Part shown: in pieces, positions 15,856-24,791 of the stretch
Layout: each line of letters begins with the position of its first letter
Position numbering within the stretch: the first letter of the stretch is position 1
Source: an uncultured bacterium
GTDB lineage: Bacteria > Vulcanimicrobiota > Xenobia > Xenobiales > Xenobiaceae
Length of the DNA stretch: 64,000 nt
Assembly (NCBI GenBank): GCA_934621605.1
Contig: CAKTUZ010000006.1
Span: 1-64,000 of the forward strand
Direction: 5' to 3'
Position numbers and translations under genes: made by a program
The notes under the pieces: model-generated
Seen by the model: the letters and a program-made list of their open reading frames with translations, nothing else
Told to the model about the DNA's origin: nothing
Database searches by the model: none

Positions 15856-16986
15856 TTAGGCTAATGAAGCCTTTAGTTCCTCAGGATTTAAACCTTTAAG
15901 TTCTTTGTCGACAAAAATACCATTATGGCGGATTAACTGATCATCGAAATAAACGTCTCCCCCGGACTCCTGACAAAGTACCAAATCCCAGTGAATGGAA
16001 GATTTATTGCCATTGTTGGCAGAATCGTAGCAATTGCCCAGAGCCAAGTGGAGGCTGCCTCTGATTTTCTCGTCAAAGAGGGTGTCGCCGATGGGCTTAT
16101 CGACAAAAGGATTAAAGCCGAGAGAAAATTCTCCTATATATCTAGCTCCTTCATCAATATCCAGAATGCGATTTAAATTTTCTGTATCTGAAGAGGAGGC
16201 TTCGACTACTTTGCCTTCGTGGAAAGTCAAGCGAATATTTTCCATACGGACACCGCGGAAATTGGTAGGAGTATTGAAAGCGATGGTACCTTCTACAGAA
16301 GTTTTGCGAGGAGCAGAATAACATTCACCGTCTGGAATGTTACGACGGCCAAAATCGGGAACGGCTCCTATATCTTTAATAGAAAAACGCAAATCGGTGC
16401 CCGGGCCAGTTAGACGCACTTTGTCTGTGCGCAGCAATCTCTCCTTCAGAGGTTGAACGGCAATTTCCATTGCTTGGTAGTTGGCCAAACATACTTCAAA
16501 GAAATAATCTTCAAAAGCTTCAGTAGACATTAGAGCCAATTGTGCCATAGCTGGATTGGGCCAACGCATAACTACCCAACGGGTATGTTTGACGCGTTGC
16601 TCCAAATGGACCGGTTTTTGCCAGTATTTTTGATATATTTCTACATTTTGCGGAGGAGTGTCCGCCAAAGCTGCGGCGTTAGTCATACCGCGCATTGAAA
16701 TATAACATTGAACTTTTTTCATGCGTTCCAATTCAATAGCACCTATGGCCTGACAGCGAGTTTTTACTTTCTCAGGATCGGGATCTAGGAGTAATTGACG
16801 CATAAGCGACTGATTTTGAAGATTAAAAATCGGTACTCCACCGGCTTGGCATATTTCTTCTGCCAAAACGGTCAGCATAGAAGTGGGAATTTCGGTCGCT
16901 TCTATAAGAACATTATCTCCTTGTTCGACGCGACAGGAGTGGTGGACTAAAGTTTGAGCTAATTTTTTATAGCGAGGATCCAACAT
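15856..16986 (-). CDS. M29-family metallo-aminopeptidase
   Basis: 376 residues from ATG 16986, which has AAGGGG upstream; a longer frame to 17025 lacks support. The conserved M29 (AmpS/PepS/aminopeptidase T) elements are present: GTDLRFSI, NIPDGECYSAP with GTIAFN, EFSLGFNP, and the C-terminal GNKSSIHWDLV metal-ligand segment. It removes N-terminal residues from peptides in the cytosol, using two divalent metals. Length is usual for the family (about 370-410). Monocistronic by appearance. Confidence 0.92.
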   Translation of the reverse strand: MLDPRYKKLAQTLVHHSCRVEQGDNVLIEATEIPTSMLTVLAEEICQAGGVPIFNLQNQSLMRQLLLDPDPEKVKTRCQAIGAIELERMKKVQCYISMRGMTNAAALADTPPQNVEIYQKYWQKPVHLEQRVKHTRWVVMRWPNPAMAQLALMSTEAFEDYFFEVCLANYQAMEIAVQPLKERLLRTDKVRLTGPGTDLRFSIKDIGAVPDFGRRNIPDGECYSAPRKTSVEGTIAFNTPTNFRGVRMENIRLTFHEGKVVEASSSDTENLNRILDIDEGARYIGEFSLGFNPFVDKPIGDTLFDEKIRGSLHLALGNCYDSANNGNKSSIHWDLVLCQESGGDVYFDDQLIRHNGIFVDKELKGLNPEELKASLA

Positions 16987-17360
16987 GATATGAGCCCCTT
17001 TTGAAAACAGAAAAGTCCGAATCAACTTGGAAAATTGCTTTTCAAACTCCTGCTCTCATGGCGGGATAGCGGTTTACCGATCTATTTTTGGATATATTCC
17101 AAGGGGGATAATGTTACTTTTCGGAGAATGAAAAGGGAGAGGCGTTGCGCCGCTTTCAGTAACTCCGAACGTGGCCGCATACCTTTTCTCTCTGTGTATA
17201 CCCGTCTGCTGTTAGACGTATTGCAGTTGCTGCGGGGCTTAAAAGAATACAAGTGTGATGGCCTGTTTGGTAGTTAAGCAGAGAAAGTTTTTTTGAGGCC
17301 TTGGGGGGCGGTTTCCTTGTGGCTTGTATGCCAACATATGAAAAATAGTTAGGAGTAGTT
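16987..17360. other. Intergenic region, nothing firmly identified
   Basis: A 374-bp divergent gap. A TTG-started 80-codon frame (17035-17277) has no ribosome site or recognisable motif, so I do not call it. AGGAG lies 5 nt before the 17361 start. No tRNA, riboswitch or clear promoter pair is visible. Confidence 0.5.
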
Positions 17361-18200
17361 ATGGTGGCTCGGTTGCCTTTCTTACTAACGATAGTTCACG
17401 GCGGAACAGTTTTGCCTCGTGAGTTGACTACGCGCTTGGCCTTGACCCCTGCTGATATATTTTTCGATTCCGATCCCTGGACTCGGGAAATATTTGCTTT
17501 TGGTGAGTCGGTACAGGGACGTCTGGAGGCCGAAGTCGCTCGGGCTGTTATTGATATGGATCAAGACCCGAGTTTGAAACCCCCTAAAGTTGATGATGGG
17601 GTGGTTCGTCTGGTTACTCGTTATAACAGGCCGGTTTGGCGTGAAGACTGTCAGCCTACGATTGATGATGTAAATCGCCTCATAGACAGATACCATCGCA
17701 ATTATCACGAGATATTGGAACGTGTAGCTTCTCGTGGCGGTGTGCGCTTGGGTATAGATTGCCATTCTATGGCTCCTGTGGGTGCGCCCCGTGATCCTGA
17801 TTGCGGCCAAATGAGACCTCTTTTTTGCATAGGTAATATGGGGGATTCTAATGCCGAGGGAGATTCTCTCTCTTGTTCGACGGCGACTGCTCACAAACTG
17901 GCTGAGGTTTTGCGCGAAGAATTCGCCGATAGTGAACTTAAAGAAGGGCAGCAATTGGTGGCTTTTAATAATCCTTCTGCGGGAGGTTACATTCTCAAGC
18001 ACCATTGTGCCGATTGTGGTGGTCATGGCACTCCTTGGATTCAATTTACCATAAATCGCTCTTTGGTGCTGCCAAGTGAGCCGGAAGATCCTTGTTCTTT
18101 GGAAGATGCTCCCGATTCCGATCGGGAGGTAATTGGTAAATTGCGTCTGCGTTTATTGGGCGTTCTCAAAAAGTTTGCCGATAGGTTGTCCCAAGATTAG
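17361..18200 (+). CDS. hutG: N-formylglutamate amidohydrolase family protein
   Basis: 279 residues. Opening TIVHGGTVLP, then LTPADIFFDSDPWTREIF, VTRYNRPVW and GIDCHSM follow the FGase family pattern, with the His and Asp residues expected for zinc binding. It hydrolyses N-formyl-L-glutamate to glutamate and formate. It precedes glutamate formimidoyltransferase and imidazolonepropionase, so it belongs with histidine breakdown or formyl-group handling. The C-terminal CADCGGHGTPW region is unusually rich in Cys and His. AGGAG is 5 nt before the ATG. The symbol is by family and context; a different N-formyl substrate is possible. Confidence 0.8.
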   Translation: MVARLPFLLTIVHGGTVLPRELTTRLALTPADIFFDSDPWTREIFAFGESVQGRLEAEVARAVIDMDQDPSLKPPKVDDGVVRLVTRYNRPVWREDCQPTIDDVNRLIDRYHRNYHEILERVASRGGVRLGIDCHSMAPVGAPRDPDCGQMRPLFCIGNMGDSNAEGDSLSCSTATAHKLAEVLREEFADSELKEGQQLVAFNNPSAGGYILKHHCADCGGHGTPWIQFTINRSLVLPSEPEDPCSLEDAPDSDREVIGKLRLRLLGVLKKFADRLSQD

Positions 18201-18292
18201 TTTCAGGCGTCTCTCTGGTTTTGGTATTTCGAATAAGTGGAAATTACCGAGGCTGGGGGCGTCTTTTTCGTTTTTAAGGAGAAGGAAACTGT

Positions 18293-19210
18293 ATGGGAGT
18301 CGTTTTGGAGTGCATACCTAATGTCTCTGAAGGACGACGTTCGCACATTATTGAGCTTTTGGCTGAAGCAGTGCGTTCTGTGCCCTCTGTGCGCTTGCTT
18401 GATTATTCTGCCGATTATGACCATAACCGCTCTGTTTATACTTTTGTAGGCGATCGTGACGGTTTGGAAACTGCAGTTTTAAACTTGCTAACTGTGGCAG
18501 AACAACATATAGATATGCATAATCATACAGGAGTCCACCCTCGGATTGGAGCGGTTGACGTTGTACCTTTTGTACCTTTGGAGTCGTCCTCTATGGTCGA
18601 AGCTTCTGCTCTGGCTGAAAGAGTAGCGGCAGCGGCAGCTGAGCGTTTTCATTTGCCTATTTATTTATACGGAGAATCAGCTCGTAGTCCCCAACGAGTC
18701 TCTTTGGCCTATTTACGGCGTGGGGGGTGGGAGGCGCTTCAGGCTGAGGGTATGCAAAGTGAAGAGCGCCGTCCAGATTTGGGACCGACTTTGTTACATC
18801 CTAAATTGGGAGCAGCTTGTTTTGGAGCTCGAGGGCCTTTAGTAGCTTTTAATGTTTGGCTTAAGACGCAAGATGTCACTGTAGCTAAAAAAATTGCTGC
18901 CAGAGTGCGGGCTTCTTCTGGCGGTTTAAGTTTTGTCAAGGCGCTGGGGCTGGAATTGCCTTCTCAAAAAGCCGTGCAAGTTTCCATGAATCTGACCGAT
19001 CCTCAATTTACAGCCATTTATACCGCTTTCGAATTGGTAAAAATTGAAGCTCGACGTTTCGGAGTGAGTGTTTTAAAGAGCGAGTTGATTGGTTGCTTGC
19101 CTCTTCAGGTCATGAGCGATTGCTTTGCTTACTATCTACAAATGCCAGATTTTAATGGGCAGCGTGTTGTAGAAAGTGGGCTTTTAGACTTACATAAATC
19201 GCAGCTCTAG
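18293..19210 (+). CDS. ftcD: Glutamate formimidoyltransferase
   Basis: 305 residues, the length of the transferase domain alone (no fused cyclodeaminase). ECIPNVSEGR at the N-terminus, the D-HNRSVYTFVG segment and GVHPRIGAVDVVPF with the catalytic histidine are diagnostic. It transfers the formimino group of N-formimidoyl-glutamate to tetrahydrofolate. A strong AAGGAG precedes the ATG. The cyclodeaminase partner (FchA) is not in the window. Confidence 0.94.
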   Translation: MGVVLECIPNVSEGRRSHIIELLAEAVRSVPSVRLLDYSADYDHNRSVYTFVGDRDGLETAVLNLLTVAEQHIDMHNHTGVHPRIGAVDVVPFVPLESSSMVEASALAERVAAAAAERFHLPIYLYGESARSPQRVSLAYLRRGGWEALQAEGMQSEERRPDLGPTLLHPKLGAACFGARGPLVAFNVWLKTQDVTVAKKIAARVRASSGGLSFVKALGLELPSQKAVQVSMNLTDPQFTAIYTAFELVKIEARRFGVSVLKSELIGCLPLQVMSDCFAYYLQMPDFNGQRVVESGLLDLHKSQL

Positions 19211-19386
19211 GCGGTTGTTTTGAAGAATAAAGTATCGCTTTCGGATATGAGATGTTTTTTGCATAAAATTACACTTATTTTAGGTAAAATCTAAGGAAAA
19301 AAAAGAGAAAAGGTCGGCGGCAAGCGAATTGAGAAAGCGTGCTTTTACTTGCTCTTGGTTAAAGGGTGTTTCTTGGAGGTTTAGTT

Positions 19387-20637
19387 GTGAATCAGGCTGA
19401 CGCCGTAGTCATAGCCGGGAAGCTTTTGACTTGTTCCGACGATGATGATGTCCCTCAGCCGCGTTGCGGCGAAGATATGGACGACGCTGGTGAGATAGAA
19501 GAAGGAGCTTTGGTAATTTGTGACGGCAAGATAGTCGAGGTTGGTTACGCTCGTGATTTGTTGCGCCGTTGGCAGGGCAAGGTACTAGATTATTGCAATT
19601 GTACGGTTTTGCCCGGTTTCGTAGATGCTCATACCCATCCGATTTTTGCAGGTTCCAGAGTAGACGATTACCTGTTGCGAGCTCAGGGAGCGACCGATGA
19701 AGAGATTCGTGCCAAAGGCATAGGTATTGCCAGTACAGTGAGAGCCACATCTGAAGTCGGCGATAGCGAATTGGAAGATAGAACCAGACGCAATTTGGAA
19801 ATGATGCTTTCTCACGGCTCCACTACTATTGAAGCAAAAAGCGGTTATGGTTTGTCTACCAGGGAGGAATTGCGCGAATTGCGCATTCTGCGTCAATTGG
19901 GCCGTGAGTTGCCCATCGATTTAACGGTAACTTTTTTGGGCGGTCATGCTGTGCCTGAAGAATATGCCGGTCATGCTCACGATTATGTGAAGCTCTTAGT
20001 TCAGGAGATGATTCCTCAAGTTTGTGAAGATGGCTTGGCCGATTGGATTGACGTAGTTTGTGAGCGAGGTATTTTTGATGTCGCTCAAGCTAAGAAAATT
20101 TTGGAAACGGGTATGGCTTGCGGATTGGGGGCCAGAATTCACGCTGAGGAGTCGTGCTATTTGGGAGGCGCCAAGATGGCTGCTCAATTAGGAGCTTCTT
20201 CTTGTGATAATTTACAAAGTCTTCAGGCTGATGATTATCCTTTGTTAAAAGAAAGTGGTATTATACCCGTCCTTACTCCTGGTACTTCTTTCTTTTTGGG
20301 CGGTGGTAAATATCCTAAGGGCAGAGAGATGATCAATTTTGGATTGCCGGTTGCCATTGCTACCGGTTTTAATCCCGGTTCCAACTTCTGCCTCTCTATG
20401 CCCATGACTATTTCTCTGGCCGTATTGCGTTTAAAGTTTACTCCGGAAGAAGCTATAGTAGCAGCCACTGTTAATGCTGCCCATTCTTTGAAAATGGCCG
20501 ATAAAGTTGGAAGTTTGTCCGTTGGCAAACAGGCTGACTTTGTGGTATTAAACACTTTAAATTGGCGCGACTGGCCTTATAGTTACGGAGTCAATTGGAT
20601 TCGTAATGTCTATAAAAAAGGAGTACAGGTGGCTTAA
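19387..20637 (+). CDS. hutI: Imidazolonepropionase
   Basis: 416 residues from GTG 19387, where GGAGG is 7 nt upstream; the frame extends 7 codons further but without support. Metal motif VDAHTHPIFAG, EAKSGYGL, FLGGHAVPEEY, IHAEE and LTPGTSFFLGGG match HutI. It opens the imidazolone ring to N-formimidoyl-glutamate, the substrate of the upstream transferase. The N-terminus carries an extra acidic insertion (DDDDVPQPRCGEDMDDAGE) relative to typical HutI. nif3 begins 5 bp later. Confidence 0.95.
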   Translation: MNQADAVVIAGKLLTCSDDDDVPQPRCGEDMDDAGEIEEGALVICDGKIVEVGYARDLLRRWQGKVLDYCNCTVLPGFVDAHTHPIFAGSRVDDYLLRAQGATDEEIRAKGIGIASTVRATSEVGDSELEDRTRRNLEMMLSHGSTTIEAKSGYGLSTREELRELRILRQLGRELPIDLTVTFLGGHAVPEEYAGHAHDYVKLLVQEMIPQVCEDGLADWIDVVCERGIFDVAQAKKILETGMACGLGARIHAEESCYLGGAKMAAQLGASSCDNLQSLQADDYPLLKESGIIPVLTPGTSFFLGGGKYPKGREMINFGLPVAIATGFNPGSNFCLSMPMTISLAVLRLKFTPEEAIVAATVNAAHSLKMADKVGSLSVGKQADFVVLNTLNWRDWPYSYGVNWIRNVYKKGVQVA

Positions 20638-20642
20638 AAATT

Positions 20643-21380
20643 ATGGTCAAAACCTCCGAGTTAGTTCGTTATCTCAGCGATCTTTTGAGAATAAAAGAGT
20701 TTAAGGATTTTACCAGCAACGGCATTCAGGTAGAGGGAGCTGAAGAAGTCAGCAAGGTCGGTTTTGCCGTAGATGCGTGCCTTTCTACTTTTGAGGCTTT
20801 GCGTGATTGTCAGATGATTTGTGTCCATCACGGTATGATGTGGCCCAGTTGGGACAAAGTGCAGGGAGTGAACAGGAAACGTCTTAAGTTTCTTCTGGAT
20901 CATAATATTAACTTATTCGTTTCCCATTTGCCTTTAGATCGTCATCCTCAACTGGGCAACAATTCCCAAATTTTGAGCCGTTTAGGTTGGGACAAAACTG
21001 GAGAATTTGGCGAGGTCGGTTGGCTGTGCGATTTGAAAAAGCCTATTTCGCTTGCAGAAGCTAAGCAGAAATTGGCCGACTTATTCCCTCAGAGATTGGT
21101 CGATTTTTGGCATGGGCCGCAGGAAATCAAGCGTATCGGTGTTTGCAGTGGCGGTGGCGGAGGCGAATATTTGTATCAGGGAATTAAAGACCATTTGGAC
21201 TTGTATGTTACTGGAGAAACAAGTTATTCTATGGCTCACGATTCTGTGGAGTACGGTTTGAATATTGCCTGTGTGGGGCACTATGCTTCGGAGACGTTCG
21301 GAGTAAGAGCTTTGCAAGCCGAAGTAGAAGCCCAATTTGGTGTGAAAACAGCTTTTTTCGATAACCCTACCGGATTATAA
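20643..21380 (+). CDS. NIF3-family metal-binding protein (GTP cyclohydrolase I type 2-like)
   Basis: 245 residues, the short NIF3 form without the PII-like insert. Conserved metal ligands appear in ICVHHGMMW, SHLPLDRHPQLGNN and CVGHYASETFG, around the GVCSGGGG motif. Function of the family remains poorly defined. It sits 5 bp after hutI, probably in the same transcript, followed by a terminator. Confidence 0.92.
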   Translation: MVKTSELVRYLSDLLRIKEFKDFTSNGIQVEGAEEVSKVGFAVDACLSTFEALRDCQMICVHHGMMWPSWDKVQGVNRKRLKFLLDHNINLFVSHLPLDRHPQLGNNSQILSRLGWDKTGEFGEVGWLCDLKKPISLAEAKQKLADLFPQRLVDFWHGPQEIKRIGVCSGGGGGEYLYQGIKDHLDLYVTGETSYSMAHDSVEYGLNIACVGHYASETFGVRALQAEVEAQFGVKTAFFDNPTGL

Positions 21381-21398
21381 AATAAGTTGTTGATATAT

Positions 21399-21430
21399 AG
21401 AGCCGCTATTCAAAAATAGGCGGCTCTTTC
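21399..21430 (+). terminator. Terminator after nif3-like gene
   Basis: AGAGCCGC (21399-21406) pairs with GCGGCTCT (21420-21427), with additional TATT/AATA pairing and a short T-rich end. It closes the 17361-21380 operon. Confidence 0.85.
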
Positions 21431-21565
21431 TGTGCTTTTTGCAAAAAAAAGCAGGAATAAAGGCATGGCAGAGAACTTTCACCGGTCTAATTAGATGTTT
21501 TTGCCAGCTTTTTGGATTTTTTTTGTTAGGCGTTTTGACGTCAATTTTATGGAGGACCCTTTAAT

Positions 21566-22873
21566 ATGAGCGAATCTGCTGTAGATTACAAAGTGAAAGA
21601 TATGAGCTTGGCTGAGTGGGGAAGGCGTGATATAGTTCTTTCCGAAGCCGAGATGCCGGGATTGATGGCTTTGCGTGAGCGCTATGCCGAGGAGAAGCCT
21701 TTGAAAGGCGCTCGTATCGCCGGTTGTCTGCATATGACCGTTCAGACTGCCGTTTTAATTGAAACTTGTGTAGCTTTGGGCGCTCAGGTTCGCTGGAGTT
21801 CTTGCAATATTTACAGCACTCAAGATCACGCTGCCGCTGCCATTGCCGCTGCTGGTGTGCCCGTTTTCGCTTGGAAGGGCGAGACTTTGGAAGAGTATGA
21901 CTGGTGTATTCGTCAAAGCTTGAAGTTTGAAGGCGGCTTGGGCCCCAATATGATCTTGGATGATGGCGGCGACCTGACCAATTTAGTTCACGATGAATAT
22001 CCCGAACTTTTTAAAGATATCCGCGGTATCACCGAAGAGACTACCACTGGAGTACATAATCTTTATCGTCGTGCTGCCGAAGGTAAGCTTTTAGCTCCGG
22101 CCATTAATGTCAATGATTCCGTAACTAAGTCTAAATTTGACAATCTTTATGGTTGCCGCGAATCTTTGGCTGACGGCATTAAGAGAGGTACCGACGTTAT
22201 GGTAGCCGGTAAAGTTGTGGTCGTTTGCGGTTTCGGTGATGTGGGTAAGGGATGTGCTCAGAGTATGCGCGGCTTTGGTGCTCGCGTCATTATTACCGAA
22301 ATCGATCCTATTTGTGCTTTGCAAGCGGCTATGGAAGGCTATCAAGTTATGACCATGGAAGAAGCTGCTCCCATTGGTGATATTTTTGTTACCACTACCG
22401 GTTGTAAAGACATCATTATGGGCCGCCATATGATGGAAATGAAAGATAAAGCTATTGTATGCAATATCGGTCACTTTGACTGTGAAATTGATATGCACTG
22501 GCTGGAGAATACTCCCGGTATCACCGAGTATAACTTAAAGCCTCAGGTAGACGTCTTCCAATTGCCCAGTGGTCGAGATCTTATTGTGTTGGCTCGCGGA
22601 CGTTTGGTCAACTTAGGCTGTGCTACCGGTCATCCTTCTTTTGTGATGTCTTGCTCCTTCACCAACCAGGTATTGGGCCAGATTGAGCTTTGGAATAATC
22701 ACGATAAGTATCCTATCAACGTTTATCGTTTGCCTAAGAAACTCGACGAAGAAGTCGCTCGCCTCCACTTGCCTAAGTTGGGCGTCAACTTAACTAAGCT
22801 TACTCCGGAACAGGCCGAATATTTGGGCGTACCCGTAGAAGGCCCTTATAAGCCTGAGTATTATCGCTACTAA
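21566..22873 (+). CDS. ahcY: S-adenosylhomocysteine hydrolase
   Basis: 435 residues. CLHMTVQTAVL, SSCNIYSTQDHAAAA, the NAD-binding GFGDVGKGCAQ and CNIGHFDCEID are hallmark segments, and the C-terminus ends in the typical Lys-Pro-x-Tyr-Tyr-Arg-Tyr that closes the NAD site. It splits S-adenosylhomocysteine to homocysteine and adenosine, relieving product inhibition of methyltransferases. GGAGG lies 10 nt before the ATG. It has its own terminator; the 185-bp leader shows no SAH riboswitch that I recognise. Confidence 0.98.
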   Translation: MSESAVDYKVKDMSLAEWGRRDIVLSEAEMPGLMALRERYAEEKPLKGARIAGCLHMTVQTAVLIETCVALGAQVRWSSCNIYSTQDHAAAAIAAAGVPVFAWKGETLEEYDWCIRQSLKFEGGLGPNMILDDGGDLTNLVHDEYPELFKDIRGITEETTTGVHNLYRRAAEGKLLAPAINVNDSVTKSKFDNLYGCRESLADGIKRGTDVMVAGKVVVVCGFGDVGKGCAQSMRGFGARVIITEIDPICALQAAMEGYQVMTMEEAAPIGDIFVTTTGCKDIIMGRHMMEMKDKAIVCNIGHFDCEIDMHWLENTPGITEYNLKPQVDVFQLPSGRDLIVLARGRLVNLGCATGHPSFVMSCSFTNQVLGQIELWNNHDKYPINVYRLPKKLDEEVARLHLPKLGVNLTKLTPEQAEYLGVPVEGPYKPEYYRY

Positions 22874-22896
22874 TTTTTAGTTTCTAGCATATATAG

Positions 22897-22936
22897 AGCT
22901 CCGTCATTTCTTTTTGTGAAAAGGCGGAGCTTTTTT
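22897..22936 (+). terminator. ahcY terminator
   Basis: AGCTCCG (22897-22903) pairs with CGGAGCT (22925-22931), followed by TTTTT. Confidence 0.88.
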
Positions 22937-22954
22937 AAGTAATATGATGTCGAT

Positions 22955-23041
22955 ATGAAACAAAAATTGACTTTGTATCCATCACCTGAAGGTAATGAGC
23001 TTTTTAAGGAGATAAATATCGCTATTTATCACACAGTCTAG
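22955..23041 (+). other. Short open frame of doubtful status
   Basis: ATG to TAG encodes 28 residues beginning MKQKLTLYPSPEGNEL. There is no ribosome site and it follows the ahcY terminator directly. Composition looks protein-like, so it may be a gene remnant; I give it little weight. Confidence 0.2.
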
Positions 23042-23083
23042 AGATAGTGGGATCTCTGGCTGATATATCTTATAAAAACAATT

Positions 23084-23656
23084 TTATGATTCCCAATAAA
23101 AATCGCATTTATTCCGAATGTGACAAGCTTGGAAATATTGTTCTTCTTTAGGAATCCAAATTTTTGCAAAATTAGTTAGCTCTTCAGGAGTTTCCCTACT
23201 ATTTAAGCGTTGCCATTGTTTCTCTTTGTCTAAAGAAAGAAAAATTTTGTAATCATAAAAAGTAGCAAAGTCAGGATGGCATGAATAGGAACCTTCAATT
23301 ATGGCCACTTTGGCAGGCTCAACTTGAATAGGATTGTTAAAATGAGGCTTGGGAAAGTGACTGTAAACGCGGTAGGTGAAAGGATGTCGCTCTTGTAAAG
23401 GCAAGAGCACTTCTTTGATAAAACGCCGACGGTCGATATTGCCAGCTACTTGGCCGAGGGTTTCGGGAGTACGTAAATTGAGCGGCAAATAAAAATCGTC
23501 CATATGGAAAAGATTGGCCTGAAATTCTTTTTGTAAATGAGAGGCCAGAGTAGTTTTTCCCGATCCGCAGCGTCCATCTATCGCTATAACAATATACGGC
23601 TTTTTGCTTAAAAGTTTGTTTATTTGTGCTATAAGTAAATTCAGCTTTTTGTTCAC
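23084..23656 (-). CDS. Uridine kinase-like P-loop kinase
   Basis: 190 residues. Walker A GRCGSGKTT (about 28-36), then LFHMDDFYLPL and IIEGSYSCHPDF, the phosphate-acceptor and lid-type elements of the uridine/pantothenate kinase superfamily. The substrate is likely a nucleoside or a small alcohol; I cannot say which. No ribosome site of note. It lies downstream of the rpsT terminator on the same strand. Confidence 0.8.
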   Translation of the reverse strand: MNKKLNLLIAQINKLLSKKPYIVIAIDGRCGSGKTTLASHLQKEFQANLFHMDDFYLPLNLRTPETLGQVAGNIDRRRFIKEVLLPLQERHPFTYRVYSHFPKPHFNNPIQVEPAKVAIIEGSYSCHPDFATFYDYKIFLSLDKEKQWQRLNSRETPEELTNFAKIWIPKEEQYFQACHIRNKCDFYWES

Positions 23657-23696
23657 GGCCTATCTTATTTATTGAGCTATCCTTTAAGTCTTTTTC

Positions 23697-23737
23697 AAAA
23701 AAAAACTCCGTCTGCTTTGCGAAAAGCGGCGGAGTTT
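23697..23737 (-). terminator. rpsT terminator
   Basis: Minus-strand stem AAACTCCG/CGGAGTTT with inner GCTTT/AAAGC, followed by a long T-run (plus-strand A's at 23697-23705). It ends just before the kinase gene's start. Confidence 0.88.
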
Positions 23738-23762
23738 CTTCCGGCTAAAATTTCGGCGAATA

Positions 23763-24038
23763 TTAAGCCTGAGCGTTGGCGGCGTTAATCTTGCGAGCCA
23801 AACGGGATTTGCGGCGGGCAGCCTTATTCTTGTGGACAATACCCTTGGCCACGGCTTTGTCAATAGTGGAAGAAGCAACGCTCAAGGATTGAGCGCGTAC
23901 TTCGGCGCTGGCTTCTCCTTCTACGGTAGCTATAGCAGCTTTGAAAACGTTTTTGATACGAGTTCTGACGCTGACGTTGCGCTTACGGCGGCGCTCGTGA
24001 ACCAAGATCATCTTTTTGGCAGTCTTAATGTTTGCCAC
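23763..24038 (-). CDS. rpsT: 30S ribosomal protein S20
   Basis: 91 residues, usual size. ANIKTAKKMILVHERRRKRN and the conserved KNKAARRKSRLARKIN C-terminal helix are the S20 pattern. The start codon is GTG with GGAGG 9 nt upstream. It binds 16S rRNA early in 30S assembly. Own promoter (24123-24152) and terminator, so monocistronic. Confidence 0.97.
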   Translation of the reverse strand: MANIKTAKKMILVHERRRKRNVSVRTRIKNVFKAAIATVEGEASAEVRAQSLSVASSTIDKAVAKGIVHKNKAARRKSRLARKINAANAQA

Positions 24039-24122
24039 TTTGAAAATCCTCCAAACTAAATCTTTAGAAACTTTAGTGAATATACTTAGGCAAAAATATC
24101 TCTTCGCTCCTAAACCTCGGGC

Positions 24123-24152
24123 ATTATATCACGTCCCCAAATGTGAAAGCAA
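24123..24152 (-). promoter_or_regulatory. rpsT promoter
   Basis: On the minus strand TTGCTT (24152-24147), an 18-bp spacer and a perfect TATAAT (24128-24123), about 85 bp ahead of the rpsT GTG. Confidence 0.75.
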
Positions 24153-24175
24153 GGGCGAAAGAGAGAAAAAAAGGA

Positions 24176-24727
24176 TTATACCTTTTTTTCTTCACATCTT
24201 TGCAAAATATTAACTGATCGGGCGGCTGTAAAAAGATAATCTGACAGTCTGTTTATGTATACGATAATCAAGGGATTAAAGGGGTGTCGTCTGGATTCTA
24301 CTTCACGCTTCAGAGTTACGCATTCTCTTTCAGCACGACGACAGACGGTGCGAGCCCAATGGAGCGAAGAACCACATGGACTGCCTCCATTTAATATAAA
24401 ATAGTTTTGCTGCGGCAAAGCTTGTAGGTGAGAATATAACTTGTCTTCCAACTGCTTGAGATGGGCTGCGGTCAAATTAAAATTGATTGATGCTTGAGGT
24501 GAGGCTAAATCGGCAGCCAATAAAAATAAAGTTCGCTGCACTTCTTCTAATTCTTCCCTCCAAGGTGAGGGTGGTTGGAGGCTTAAGCATACGCCCAATA
24601 TAGCACTTAATTCGTCTATTGTGCCGCAAGCAGCTAAATGCTGATCATCCTTAGTAACACGTATACCTCCGATTAAAGAGGTTTCTCCCTGATCACCTGT
24701 TTTGGTAACTATCTTCATATGGTTCAT
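24176..24727 (-). CDS. Cob(I)alamin adenosyltransferase, PduO type
   Basis: 183 residues. IVTKTGDQGETSLIGG near the N-terminus, CGTIDELSAILG and the helix ARTVCRRAERECV are the ATP and cobalamin binding signatures of PduO/MMAB proteins. It makes adenosylcobalamin from ATP and reduced B12, implying use of an AdoCbl enzyme elsewhere in the genome. Two ATGs lie 9 bp apart (24727, 24718). Divergent from maf with a 64-bp gap; no cobalamin riboswitch fits there. Confidence 0.95.
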   Translation of the reverse strand: MNHMKIVTKTGDQGETSLIGGIRVTKDDQHLAACGTIDELSAILGVCLSLQPPSPWREELEEVQRTLFLLAADLASPQASINFNLTAAHLKQLEDKLYSHLQALPQQNYFILNGGSPCGSSLHWARTVCRRAERECVTLKREVESRRHPFNPLIIVYINRLSDYLFTAARSVNILQRCEEKKV

Positions 24728-24776
24728 AAAGTGCTCTTTTTTAGACTCAGTGTATCGTTCTTGAGGCGTTTCGTGT

Positions 24777-24782
24777 TATAAT
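24777..24782 (+). promoter_or_regulatory. -10 box immediately ahead of maf
   Basis: A perfect TATAAT ends 9 bp before the maf ATG and no Shine-Dalgarno lies between them, so the mRNA may be leaderless or nearly so. A -35 is not obvious. Confidence 0.5.
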
Positions 24783-24791
24783 TCGCCTCAT

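Noticed and set aside
17035..17277. 80-codon frame in the gap before hutG
   Set aside because: TTG start, no ribosome site, no motif.
21381..21565. Possible SAH riboswitch upstream of ahcY
   Set aside because: Only a nif3 terminator is found and no sequence block of the SAH element could be matched.
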